Below are positions 47,098 to 58,886 of a stretch of 64,000 nt of DNA, piece by piece. A model generated the notes under the pieces. That model had not been told where the DNA came from. It did not search any database and saw only the letters and a list, made by a program, of their open reading frames with translations. Source of the stretch: Brachionus plicatilis. Lineage: Eukaryota; Rotifera; Eurotatoria; Ploima; Brachionidae. Within the stretch, counting starts at the first letter, position 1, and each line of letters opens with the position of its first letter. The stretch lies in assembly GCA_010279815.1 (NCBI GenBank), contig QEOQ01000694.1, forward strand, positions 756,423 through 820,422, read 5' to 3'. Made by a program: the position numbers and the translations under genes.

Positions 47098-48704
47098 ATG
47101 GGTCTTAAATCTGTTAGAAATGGTCTCGTTCCATCAAGGTTTATGTGCATGATGGCTCATATGGTCATTTTGATCAGCGTCTTAATAAATCGGGTAATTA
47201 TCATCAACAGCAAAAAAAATATATATAAAAAAAATACTGAATAATTCCTTAAGGAAGAGAATGTAAATTCTTGTGATCCAGTGTTGTATCAAGACCAAAG
47301 CCTGTTGAACACTCAGTAACTTGTAAAAAAATTAAATAAAAAAAATAATTTTTTTAAATAGATTCATTGTCGGATTATCAATTTCAATAGGTCTTCTTCT
47401 ATTCGAACTTGTTACATTTACGCTCGGCATCACTCTATTCAATTCATTCCAGCTATCTCTTTGTAAGTACCTATAATTTTATATTACTAATCATGCGGGC
47501 TTACTGTAATGCTTGGTTCTAGCGATTATACAGACCAGGAAGCTTCCGGAAAAAAATTATTCAGAGAATATGTCTTAAATCGCTGATTATATTTAAAATC
47601 GGGGATCACCATGAAAAAAGTGAACTAAAATAGGCTCTTCAAGAAATATCAGGAGTTATAAACAATCAGAATATAAAAAATTACAAATCTTTTTTGTACT
47701 TTTTGATACTCAAGCTAAAGATTTTAATTAATTAAAAGTTCAATTATAAATTTTAATTTAAATTAATAAATATATGATTTAAAACATATCCGATCCTGTT
47801 TAGTTAATAATATGATGAATAAATTTACAAAAAAATTTAATTAAAAATAGGTTAATTTTAAAATTAAAAAAAAAATATCTTTAAATTTTAATTTTTTTTG
47901 AATTTTTCAAAAGATGAAATAATTAAACGGGCTAAAAGCTATTATGTTTCAATATTTAAGATATTAAGATTCAAAGTTATTTAAAAAATATGCTCTATAA
48001 ATTTCTTATATTTTCTAAGCAATTTTGTCTAATCATCTATTTTCAAGAAAAAATAATTAAAAAAAAACTATATTTCCCTTATTGTTGGCTATCAGCTCCT
48101 TTTCTAACTGCGTCTATTACAAGGTGAACTTTTTATGTCTACGTGTGCGTACAAGCGGGGCATAGTCTTCATTCTCTAACTCTTTTTAATTCATATTTCT
48201 AAAGTTAAGTCAATTATGGCATGGCTTAATTTATAAACGGCACGTTAGCCAAAGTTGATTTTCTGGGATTTTTAGGTTTAGCACAGCGTAAAAAAATACA
48301 TAATATTTGTTTTAAAATCCTGAACTGATATTAAATTAATTTTAATATATAACAAATTTTTATTGTTATTAAAATTTTGTTAAATTTTGATAAACGCTCG
48401 ATTTTAGTCAAGTGATTTAGTTTTTAAGATTCTTTACAAATACTTAAAGCAGTACTATGCATTACAATAAAGAGAAAAATAAAATTTAAAATACACTTTC
48501 ATAGCCTGATCAAAATAAAATTATAATTTTTTTAAAGCCACATTTCTTCACTCAGCAGCAGCAATATCGCTTTCATCTATGGTTCTATTTCAAACATGTT
48601 CTGTACAATATTGGTATATTTTCGCCATTTGCAGTTGTATTCCATTTTTTTTCGAGATTATCATTTTAATCGGAGTTTTGTTTTTTAAATTGACTATTAA
48701 TTGA
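47098..48704 (+). CDS. TMEM107: TMEM107, ciliary transition-zone membrane protein
   Basis: Four exons in consistent phase: 47098-47193, 47254-47315, 47362-47462 and 48538-48704, giving 141 residues (human 140). Exon 1 encodes NGLVPSRFMCMMAHMVILIS, matching the GLVPSRFL..LAH start of the family. The remaining membrane segments follow: VGLSISIGLLLFELVTF, then SAAAISLSSMVLFQTCS with the QYWYIFAICSCIPFFFEII signature. There are four membrane spans. TMEM107 belongs to the MKS module that gates protein entry into cilia. None of its exons is long enough to stand out as an open frame. Intron 3 (1075 bp) holds an IAH1 pseudogene fragment. IAH1 begins 64 bp after the stop on the same strand. Confidence 0.9.
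47494..47640 (+). pseudogene. IAH1 pseudogene fragment inside TMEM107 intron 3
   Basis: About 140 bp match the middle of IAH1 (48968-49120): TGCGGG, then GTAATGCTTGGTTC, GCGATT.TAC.GACC, ATTCAGAGAATATGTCT and GATTATATTT. In frame it begins CGLTVMLGSSDYTDQEA against CGIIVMLGSNDSTDPKA of the intact gene. A deletion of about nine bases plus a frameshift destroy the rest. It points to an old local duplication upstream of the functional copy. Confidence 0.82.
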
Positions 48705-48768
48705 TTTTGTTTTAATTTTTAATAATAAATTGTTTCAAATAAACTGTAAGAATTTAGATTTAAAAAAA

Positions 48769-49449
48769 ATGAGTTGGAAAAAATTTATTCTGATTGGCGA
48801 CTCTAATACACAATTTGCTCATGGACAGTCTGGATGGATAAATTCTGTTTCGGACTTATTTCAAAGAAAATGTGATATAGTTAACCGTGGTTTCTCTGGA
48901 TACAATAGTAACCAGATAAGGATTATTGTACCCAAAATATTGCACGAATTTAAGCCCGAAATGGTTTGCGGGATTATTGTAATGCTTGGTTCCAACGATT
49001 CTACGGACCCCAAAGCTCTTGCTCAGCATGTGGATTTAAAAAGATTCTCAGAAAATATGTCTAATATTGCAGATTATATTTTAAATTGGGGATTACCAAA
49101 AAATAGGTTAATTTTTGTGAGTCCTGCAAAAATTTATGATGAAAAATGGCAAAAAGTTATGGGACCTAATGCATTTCATTCTGACCATTTGGTTAAAAAC
49201 TATGCTTTGGAAGTCATTAAAATAGCAAAAAAAAAGTCAATCGATTTCTTTGATTTTAGACAAGCTATGGAAGAATTTGGTTCTGATTATCATAAGCTCT
49301 TGCACGATGGTCTTCATTTGTCTAGACAAGGAGGAGATCTTTTGTTTAAAGGTTTGTTACCTTTTTTAAACAATATTTCAAATGATCTAAAAATTAATTT
49401 TCCTGACTGGAAAAACCTATACCCTGATCAAGCAGAAATTGATCAATGA
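48769..49449 (+). CDS. IAH1: Isoamyl acetate-hydrolysing esterase 1 homologue (SGNH hydrolase)
   Basis: A single exon of 226 residues starting MSWKKFILIGDSNTQF; the frame extends further upstream but has no ATG there. SGNH blocks are visible: the GDS block with the nucleophile Ser12, a Gly in NRGFSGYNS (block II), GSNDS (block III), and the Asp/His block in HDGLHLSRQGGDLL. QSGWINSVSDLFQRKCDIVNRG is typical of the IAH1 subfamily. It is probably a cytosolic esterase acting on small acyl or acetate esters; the animal substrate is uncertain. An acceptor-like GAATTTAG lies nine bases before the ATG, and AATAAA-type signals lie between TMEM107 and this gene. Confidence 0.92.
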   Translation: MSWKKFILIGDSNTQFAHGQSGWINSVSDLFQRKCDIVNRGFSGYNSNQIRIIVPKILHEFKPEMVCGIIVMLGSNDSTDPKALAQHVDLKRFSENMSNIADYILNWGLPKNRLIFVSPAKIYDEKWQKVMGPNAFHSDHLVKNYALEVIKIAKKKSIDFFDFRQAMEEFGSDYHKLLHDGLHLSRQGGDLLFKGLLPFLNNISNDLKINFPDWKNLYPDQAEIDQ

Positions 49450-52042
49450 AGGAAAATTTTTTTGTTTAAAGAAATTTTATTTTTTTTTTAATTTCAATAA
49501 ATTTTAGATCTTTATCAAAATTTTATTTTTATTCAAAAAAAAAACATCAGCTTTTTTTATTTGAAATTCAACAAACAGCAAATTTTAATCTTGGAAATGA
49601 CACAATTGTTAAAAATATTTCTAAATTTATCACATGGTTATCATATTGAGTCAATTCTAAGCATTTAAAAAACTGCTAAATAAGGTTGTATACTCTCAGG
49701 GAAAAAAATATTTTTTAAAATATGTCTCTCGTTTTAAATAATTTCAAATATTTGATAAGTGAATCTCAAGAAATTCTTGTCTAATTTATATCCGAGATTC
49801 CTATCAAGATGAGTTTTGTTCAAAAATTTTAACCATTAATTTTTTAATTTGAACACAATTACAAAATTTACAGCATCAATGGTCAAAAAGAAGTTTCAGC
49901 ACTTGAACAAAAAATGTTCTAAAATATAACATTAAGATTTCTAAAAAATAAAAATTGAAATAAAGCCTTTTAACAAAGAAAAAAATAAAAAAATATATTA
50001 AAGCATAAGTATTTAATATAAACATTTTCTTTTATTTTTGCATTTTTCAGTTAAATTAAACCAAATATTTTACTTATCATCTAATCAGTCTCTGAATTAC
50101 TCTTTATAAAACTTTAAGATAAAATTATTCAAAGAATCTATTTTTATTTAAGTTATAACAAAAATTTGAATTTAGATATACTCTAGTATTTTGTCCAACA
50201 ATAGGCAGAATTAATTTAATTAATCTATTAAGCAATTTTTTTCTCTTTTAAATTTCTTATATTAATATTAAATATAAAATATAGCAATTAATTTTTAAAA
50301 ATTTTGACAAGTGAACTAATCTAACTACAATTAATACATAATATAAAATCTTAATAAAAAATTCATCTATATAATAGTTATCAATAGAATGACGATTTCA
50401 ATAATTAAAAAAATAAAAGCACATTTTCTGGTATATTTGATTCAACTCTAATTAAACTAATTTATCAATTATTTTTAAGTAATTTTTTACACAAGTTAAA
50501 ATTCTTTAATAACTTTATAAGTACAATTAAAAATATTTTTCTAAAATTATTCATTCCCTTCAGAATGAAAAGTTTCTTATTTCAATACATTAGAGATGAT
50601 ACTTAATAATATTTTACCTGTAATTGACAAATATTTTAATTAAATTTAAGCATGAAAAATTCAGAAGTCAATCATAACATGTAGACACATAATTAAATGT
50701 TTTTGTTTGGTTTTAAATTTATTTTTAAAATATTCTTTGGAAAATTTTAACCCAAAATTTTCTCAAAATTCAAATTTCTACGAAAATTTAATTAAAGACT
50801 TTTTTTTAAATAAAAAAGCCCTTTTATAAAAGTTACCCTTGAGAAGTCAATTTAATTTATTTGAAAAAATGAATTAGGCTAATAACTTTGTGATTTTAAA
50901 TTGAAAATTAATTTAGTGCTACATAATTTCAGCATAGCTCAAAAATATGGTAAATCCGGTTTAAAATAGATCAAGATTTATTTTCCTATTTTAAATGCAT
51001 GGAATTATTAAAATTTTTAAAAGAAATAATTTAAGCTTAAAATTAATTGATATTAAAATTATAATAATTTTTACTAAAATGTCAACTCCTAATTTAATTC
51101 TCTAAATTTAGTAACTAATACGAATGAACCAAAATAAAATCATAAAAATAACAAAAATTCCAAAATAAATTCTAATAACCCTTTCAATTTATTTATAAGT
51201 TTTTAAATAGTAGCATTGGAGAGATCAATTTTAATTCAGCATTATTTTGGAAACGACTTGAGACAATGTTACTTGTCGGCATAAATTAGTTGACATTTTA
51301 AACTTCAGAATATATTTTCCAAAAAAACATTATAATTTAAAAATAGATTTTTTTTCATTTTATAATTTTTATTCTAGAAAGAACTTATTATTGTCCAGGG
51401 TAGACTTATTTTAATTTAAAAAAATATAAGAGAGTGACTAGAATCAATGAACAGAGAGATTAAAATTGAGTAAAAATTTTCATTTTAAATTTAAATGACT
51501 GCTACGCGAACTGGAAATTCAATTAAGCAAATTTTTAAGACAGTAGCAAAACAGGGATCGAATTTTTTTAAAAATTGAAGCTTTGAAGAATGAGGATTTA
51601 AGTAACCTTTTTAGCAAGAGGCGCTCAAAATTCAAAACTAAAATAACATTAATGATGGAAGAATGGTTGAGTGGGAACATTGTTTTGAATCAATATTTGA
51701 TTATAAAAAAGCTTTTAAAATAAAATTTTTATTTTTTTGCAAAATCCACACTTTAGCATCAAGTACACATGTTAGAACTTACCACCCATAGTTGAAAGAA
51801 GCTTTGAGCTTAGAATTCAATAGCTTGGGTTTCAATAGGCCTAGGACAGGACTCAACAGAATTTCAATACTTTAAGACAATTTCAAGGCTTTACTTAAAT
51901 CACGTGCTACCCCAGAATATTTTAGTACATGATTTAGCCAATTTAAAATCCAAAATTTAGCGCTAGGATATGAAATTTGGTCATAACTATTTATATTAGT
52001 TTAATAACTACTGCCTTTAAAAAACGCAATTTAAAAAAAGCA
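49450..52042. other. Intergenic, no gene seen
   Basis: A 2.6-kb AT-rich stretch. I see no coding frame and no clear transposon ends. The last 450 bp is less AT-rich and may be the promoter region of the next gene. Confidence 0.45.
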
Positions 52043-52309
52043 ATGTTAAGAGTGTCCAAAAACGTGATTTTTTCTCTCAAACAGCAAGTTGTGGCAACAA
52101 ATGCAAGACAACCAATTTTGTTTGTCAAATATCAACAAACGATTAGCTTTGGCAATTATGCGAGTGGCTCTAGGCAAACGCGCAAAAAGCTAAGTGGTGG
52201 AAGCAAGTTCTTGATCACTTGCTCAATTGTTGGCTTTTCATCATGGCTAGTTGGCAAGTATTATTTAAGCAAAGATGTTGACACAGCTGTAAGTGTGCAG
52301 ATAAAATAA
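52043..52309 (+). CDS. Small mitochondrial-type single-pass membrane protein, unknown
   Basis: The frame begins further upstream without an ATG; the first in-frame ATG at 52043 gives 88 residues starting MLRVSKNVIFSLKQ. The first 50 residues are basic (Arg, Lys) with no acidic residue, as in a mitochondrial presequence. A GSRQTRKKLSGGSK stretch follows, then one hydrophobic span, FLITCSIVGFSSWLVGKYYL, and a short tail ending VQIK. Such a layout is common in small inner-membrane respiratory-chain subunits and assembly factors, but I recognise no specific family. It is in tandem with PISD. Confidence 0.55.
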   Translation: MLRVSKNVIFSLKQQVVATNARQPILFVKYQQTISFGNYASGSRQTRKKLSGGSKFLITCSIVGFSSWLVGKYYLSKDVDTAVSVQIK

Positions 52310-53166
52310 ATTTAATCTTGATTCTCATCAAAAGTGTTGTTAAAGCATTTTAATTTGTCTTGCGCCAAAAATTGATTATCCACAAAAATGTACAAAGATA
52401 TTTTATCTTATCGCCAGATCTCCACCAAACTGCTTGAGTTTTCTATTTTTTTTTTGAATATAAAATCAAGTAGAAATCGAATGATCTAGAAAAAATAAGA
52501 TTTTCAACTTCGTCTATAAATAAGGACTCAGTTCGTGTATTTTATTTTATTTTAGTTTTTTTTTTTTAATTTTTGAAAATACAATTAATTGAATTCTGAC
52601 CGAAACCAAAAAAAAGCTCAACTATGGGACTAAGGATTAGGATTTTTAGTTGTTTTTTTTTTCTCTAATATCAAGTATTTGTGCCATTTAGATTTGAATA
52701 ACTTAAGGATTTGAATTTTTTTCAATTGGACAAAGCTAAATCCTAGGACTGGAATAGTTTTGAAAAAATCAGATTCTTTGTGACAAAAGGAATGAAAAGA
52801 GTTGGTAAACCAAACGACAGAATAACTAGAACATTTACACGCACAAGAAACGCTATCCACGGCTGCCATTTATCAATTGTAGATAAATACTCCACAGATT
52901 AAGCAAATTTTCGGAGACTTTTCACTTAATTTAATTTGAAAAAAAAAAGTAGACAAAAAAATAGAGTTAAAATTTAACTTTAAACATTTTTGCTAAAAAA
53001 ATAACTTCATTTTTTGATAAAAATCAAATAAGTTATTCGCAGTTGTCATTGGCAATAACTTTTTTCGACTTGGTATTATTCTATCTAGACACAGTTTACG
53101 TAAGTTTTACTGACAACCACGACAAACAAACATTTCTTTACACCTTTGGAACTAATTATAATAATC
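52310..53166. other. Intergenic upstream of PISD
   Basis: No gene I would defend. A minus-strand frame at 52630-52869 starts at an ATG (MAAVDSVSCACKC) but becomes Lys-rich low complexity and has no recognisable domain. It is listed among the rejected items. Confidence 0.4.
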
Positions 53167-54888
53167 ATGGATGGGGTTGCTATAAAAGCAAATCAACTCT
53201 TTGCCTCTAGTTCTCGTCTTTTGACAAACACATTATTTTCCAATCAACTTTTTAAGCAACAAGTAGACTCCCAACTAGTGGCATTTTACACCATTTTGAC
53301 TGTAGCTCTCAGTGTCCTTTTGCTTTCGTTTCACAAACAATCTCGCCATTTGCTGATCAGTGCCACCACTAACACGTCATCAAAATGCATCCAATGCATT
53401 CAAAAAATTAAACTTTCAAATTTTAAATCTCAAAAAATTGTAAATCCACTTAGTAAAACTAAGAATGTTAAGCTCAAGCGGCTAAGAATCTCGATCGCTA
53501 GGGCTTCAGTTACGTGCACAAATTATCTTGTTAAACCCATTCTGAGCACCACTGTTACCACCATGAAAAAAACCACTAGTCAGCTCAGAAGAGCGTACAA
53601 CTCTAGCTATGACTTGAACCACAAGTCTGGTTTTCAGACCAGCCAAACTGTTCCTTGTCTAAATGACCACCATGGCATGGGCGGCAGTCTGCGCAGAACT
53701 AAAAGCTTGCCCAAAATATACAACTCTAGGGTTAGTCCAAGACAACACTTTTGATGGCTTAAAATTTTTTTAAATCATTTTCTTTCCACATAGGTTCGAT
53801 TGTACAAAAAGTTGCCTTTGAGAACCATGTCAAGAGCCTGGGGCACAATAAACTCAATCAACTTGCCTGTTTGGTGCCGTAAGCCATGCTACCATTTTTA
53901 CTCTTGGGTATTCAATTGTAATTTGGATGAAATTGATATCCAAGATTTAAATGAATATAAAAATTTATCTGAATTTTTTCGACGAGGTCTGAAACCCGAC
54001 GCCAGAGTCATTGACAACTCATCTTGTTTGGTAAGAGTTTTAAGTGACTTTTTTTTTCTTTCTAATTTTGAATGCATTTTTTTAATGTCCATCTAGATAA
54101 GTCCATGTGATGGTCGAATTTTGCATCATGGTGTGTGTGATAAAGGGTATTTAGAGCAAGTAAAAGGTGTTAATTATTCATTAAAAGCATTTTTAGGTGA
54201 GCAGACATGGCCCAAAAACTCCGATGTAAATAACAATGGAGATAAATTTAAAATTGAGGAGTTACACGAAAATCACGAATTGTACGAAAAAAGTATTTTG
54301 TACAATCCGGAAAATAGCCTTTATCACTGTATTATATACTTGGCACCTGGTGATTATCACAGATTTCACTCGCCTGCTGACTGGACCATCTATTACCGTC
54401 GACACTTTCCTGGTGAATTGTTCAGTGTTAATCCAAGTGTTGCACGATGGCTACAAGGTTTGTTCAATTTGAATGAAAGAGTTGTCTATTACGGTGAGTG
54501 GAAGTATGGATTTTTCTCGATGGCTGCAGTGGGTGCTACTAATGTTGGATCAATTCGTGTCTACATGGACGAGGTAGGTCTAGTCTAAATTTTTTGATTG
54601 AAACAAAGACTCAATTTTGTTCTCAAGGGTTTGACCACAAATAACAAGACACCGGGCTCTTTTGAGCACGATTTGGAAAGAAATTTCTGCGGAACTAGCT
54701 TTTCGAACAGTGGCCAACTCAAAGGAGTTAAAATAAAGCGAGGAGACAACTTTGGCGAGTTTAATCTTGGCTCAACAATTGTTTTGGTTTTTGAAGGACC
54801 GAAAAATTTCGATTTCAACATTTCCCAAGGTGACAAAGTTTTGTTTGGTTCGCAATTGGGCTGTGGCACGCAAAAAACTTTCCTCTAG
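53167..54888 (+). CDS. PISD: Mitochondrial phosphatidylserine decarboxylase proenzyme
   Basis: Four exons in phase 0: 53167-53730, 53794-54030, 54097-54573 and 54628-54888, giving 512 residues. Exon 1 (188 residues) holds a basic N terminus, one membrane span ([16 protein letters not shown], about 39-58) and a long basic linker. The enzyme core begins [39 protein letters not shown] (Asp272), [18 protein letters not shown] (His355, His358), [13 protein letters not shown] and [12 protein letters not shown] follow. The autocatalytic LGST site is at 473-476: cleavage before Ser475 makes the pyruvoyl group. It converts phosphatidylserine to phosphatidylethanolamine at the inner mitochondrial membrane. 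The N-terminal extension looks longer than in human PISD. I chose ATG 53167 because the frame upstream has no ATG. Confidence 0.96.
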
Positions 54889-55598
54889 AAGTTTTTTGAC
54901 GTTGATTCCAATTAATAATCAATTCAATTTTGAAATATTGGTTTTAGAGTTATAATTCTTGAAGATTTTTTAGAACAACGAATCACTAGTATTTAGTTTA
55001 TGTTTTTATTTTTTTTTATTGGGACTGAAGATTGGTGATTTTTTTTGACAATTTTTTTGTTATTTAGACAATTTTAATAAAGGTTTCGGTATAAATTAAT
55101 TTTTTTAAAAATTATTCTGAATTTTTTGTCTTCATACATTTAAAATTCTGATAACATTTTTTGGAAAAAAATGTAATTTTCAAATAGCAACATCATTGGA
55201 AGTAAACAACTGCTTAAAATTTATTTTATTAGTCTATGAATCAGCATATATTTGATAATTAAAAAAAAATACTTATTCGCAAATATTTTTTTACCTAATA
55301 CCAATGTTCAAGTTGGTTTTCTTTGCTTTAGACTTTAGTGTTAGCTTAATTCTAACAACATTAAAAAGCGTTTTTAAAAGAAAATTAGTAATAATAAATT
55401 GATTTTTTGATTTCAAATAGAACAGGTGAATTTTTTTTTATATCTATACTTTTCTAAATGATTGGGCGTAGGGGTTTTTATCAGATTTCAAAAAATTTCG
55501 AAAAACTATCACATCAAATTTAATTTTATTAAAAAATATAAAAGTTAGCAATAAATATTTTTTTAATCAGCTTATTAAAATTATTTACTATTTAGCAA
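54889..55598. other. Short convergent intergenic region
   Basis: PISD (+) and RSU1 (-) end toward each other. AATAAA-like signals are abundant. No gene is seen. Confidence 0.5.
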
Positions 55599-56827
55599 TT
55601 ATTTTTTATTTAGTCTCTTGTATCTTTCACTTTTTGGTTGTAGAGAAGCTTTGGATGAGTTATTTATTTCCTGATCATAGACCCTAAAATCGAATTTTTA
55701 ATATTTTTCTTTAATTTTCTTATAAAATATACTTTTTATAATTTTCAGACGCTAGAAAATCACTTAAATGTGATATGCTGATGTCATATGCATTTTTAAT
55801 GCCATCGACCCAGGGATTGTTATCCAACTTAAGAATGGATTTCGGATTAAAAAGATCAAGTTGAACTAAAAAAAAATTAATTTTTTCAAAATGATTATTC
55901 TTGAATAAATACCAATTGATGGTGGCAAAATGCACAACCGATTTGATTGAATATGAAGCTCTTTTAAATTTTTTAAATCACTTATTTCATCTGGAATAGA
56001 AATTAATTCATTCGTTCTCAATACAAGCTTTAAAATAAATGAATTTAAAATTGACAATAAATTTTAAAAAATTTTTTAAATTATTCACAATTTGTAGATT
56101 TTCCAGCTTGTTAATTTCTTTCGGTAAATCCTCAAAAAAGTTGTCTGCCAAGTACAAAGCTCTAAGTGATTCTTTGAATTAGAATTTTTAAATCATATGT
56201 CGAAAGACCTAAATTAAAATTTACTCAATTCAAAAAAGTTGTTTGAAAGAGATTTTTCACTCAAATTGTTTGTTGTCAGATCTAAAATTTCCAGCACTGG
56301 GAAAGCGCCGAATCCTCTTGGCAACGAATTAATGCGGTTGAAGCTTTAAAATCTGCTTGTTATAATGATAATTTTGAATTTTTTTAAATTACCATAGCTT
56401 AAGAATTTTCAAATTTTGGAATGAGCTTATTGAAGTTGGAAGTTCCTTGATCAATTTGAAATTTTTCTTATTAATTTTGATTTAAAATTACTTCTATTTG
56501 ATTATTTGAAAGGTTCAGTTGTTCCAGATTAATTAGTTCGGCTATTTGTGCTGGAATAGCTTTTAACTAAATGTAAATAATCAATTTAAAAGCATTTTTA
56601 AACTTACAATTTAGTCTATTGTGAGACAAAGTGAGACGAGTTAGTCGTTTGAGAGTAACTATTTAATAAACAAAATTGTTTTATTTTCTCTATTTTTCTA
56701 ATATATAAATTATACGTAATTCGGGAATTTCAAGAATGCTGTTAATTCCTTGATCAATGATACTAAGGGAATCATGTTCACTTTGTTTGTGTTCTTCTAG
56801 AATCTTTTTTAGCAATTTACCAGGCAT
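55599..56827 (-). CDS. RSU1: Ras suppressor protein 1 (leucine-rich repeat adaptor)
   Basis: Nine exons on the minus strand: 56827-56716, 56658-56608, 56559-56492, 56445-56393, 56343-56225, 56171-56089, 56027-55913, 55865-55733 and 55683-55599, all in phase, giving 272 residues (human 277). The order of repeats follows RSU1: LTLSHNRLN.IPAQIAEL, LEQLNLSNNQIEELPTSISS, FNRINSLPRGFGAFPVLEI, LSEKSLSNNFFEL, LRALYLADNFFEDLPKEI, ELISIPDEISDLKNLKELHI and QSNRLCILPPSIG. Then comes the family's C-terminal cap, LDNNPWVDGI...ISHLSDFLASENYKK, and a basic tail. RSU1 binds PINCH in the integrin-linked kinase adhesion complex and dampens Ras signalling. Introns are short (48-70 nt). Confidence 0.93.
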
Positions 56828-58878
56828 TTTTGCCAAATTTAAATTTTATTTAAAATTTTATTATGAATAAATGAATCATAATTTAAAATATCTAAATAAT
56901 ACTTAATCTAATTTTAATTTAGAGAACAATATAATGAAAATGAATATGTCTTAGAAAAATGTCGGTATGAATAAAAATTCTTGATATTTAAGTTTTTTTA
57001 ATTTTTAAGTCTACAACGATGAATTTTTTAAAATTAATTGAATTTTTTTCCCTTATCACAATGATTTAATTTTATTTTGTAAGGAGAATTTAGTCTATTC
57101 TAATACTAAAAACTTATCTAAAACTTAGTAATAATAATAATAAGCTACAGCTTGTGGAGGTGGTCTACTAATAGGTCGTATATGGCAGCACATTACGCTT
57201 TACAAGAAAAATTACATAATAGAAGAACTCATATTTTTTTAGAGTCAATAAACATTATTTAAAGTACAAAAACAAAAAAAATTATAAGGAACTAAGAGGG
57301 GCATATAATAGAAATAATTTGTAAAATTAAAATTGTTATGTGGTAAAAACTTGGTGGTCAGTCATGGCTGCATAGTAACTTAACTTATAAAAGAAAATTT
57401 AACAAAATAACAAAGTTAAATGTTTTTTCCAGCTGATCGGAAAAAATTTACTTAATTTGTTTTTACTGTTTTTATGCGGTGATCAACACAAAATAACTAT
57501 TTTTTGAATTACAGGTTTCATTGAGTTATTTTGATAGCTTAAGAATATTTTTTTTCAAAATTTTAAAAATTGATTTAAGTGAAAGAAATTGAAAATGAAG
57601 AAATGACGGTTTAATGCAATTATGGATATTAAAGAAAGAAAAATTTTAAAAATCATATTTTTTATTACATCCTGAATTTGATATAATTTTACGTAGTCTT
57701 AAATTTTTATGTAAAATTACTTAAAATGATGTAATATTACTCGTTCTGCGGTTTAAAGTAAAACACTGTGTAAAAAAAATATTGAGTTTTTAACAGAAAG
57801 AAAAACATTCCTACAAAAATTATATGCAAACTCACAAAAAAAAAAAACGAAAATTTTAAAACTTGAAACAACAGCTATGGAATTTTAGTCTTGTCTTTAT
57901 AGTCAAAGATATTCCTAATTGTCGAAATACTCAGGCCTTTTTCAAAACTTTTATTTCAAGTTATTTGAGAGCTCTCTTTATTTTACATCTATGTAAAAGT
58001 GAGGTCGATATAAATTCGTCAGGACTGATTTCTGCTGGTCAATGTAGTCTCTGGACACTTCACATTGCGCTAAAGCCATCATCAACCTTTGAGTTAATTT
58101 GACTACTCCGATTGCTACACTTTACAGTTTTCCCATCAAATAATTGTCCATATTCTATCAACCTTTAAATATAAGCTTAATTTATCCATTCTCTCGCATC
58201 CTCAAATTTATTCATTTTTTGATTTCTTTTTAAAAAATTCTAAATAAAAAGAATTAAAAAAAACTTTAATAAAAAAACAATTAAAGGTAAAAGAACAATA
58301 AATGAGGCTTTGCTTCGGAACAAAATTCGAAGTACATCTCTTATACAAGTCATTTGTGAAGTAGACTTAATAAAAAATAGCAAACTAGAAAGTTGAAGAA
58401 ATTATATAATATTAAAAAGTAATCAATATTAAATTTCTCTAGAAAGCTTAGAATTTAAACCGATCAATGAAAAAAGCAGTTGACATCTGATTTGAAAAAA
58501 ATTTTGAACAATTTAAAAATCAAAATTGGCAAAACTTTATTAATAAGAAGGAAAAATCCACTCTCAAGCAGAAATTTTTGCAAAAAAAATAAAAATAGAG
58601 AAAAAAAATTTGATATTAATTTCAAATAAAAAGGATTTAAAAACCGGCAAAAAAAAAGAAAGGTTCTATAATTTTAACCTCGACTTAAATGATTATTATT
58701 CTCTTGATTTTATATTTTTATTCTTAAGAAGCTTCAATTTTAATTAATAATTTAATCTTTAGTTTATATCTAATGATTGTAGTTAATTAGCTTTTAAAAT
58801 AAAATCAATAATTTACATTCTAAAAATTTTGACCAAACATGAATAGCAAAGTGTAAACCATTCATTTTTTTTTTAATA
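56828..58878. other. Intergenic, no gene seen
   Basis: About 2 kb with no convincing coding frame. The open stretch 57863-58102 lacks an ATG and has no domain. GTAAAATTAC-type palindromes occur near 57690-57740, as also at 3775, 22980 and 29275. Confidence 0.45.
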
Positions 58879-58886
58879 TATAAAAC

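Noticed and set aside
52630..52869. Minus-strand frame MAAVDSVSCACKC, divergent from PISD
   Set aside because: It starts at an ATG but quickly becomes Lys/Phe low complexity with no domain or splice support. It could be a first exon, but nothing confirms it.
57863..58102. Plus-strand frame of 79 codons
   Set aside because: No ATG at the start, no domain, no plausible upstream exon.
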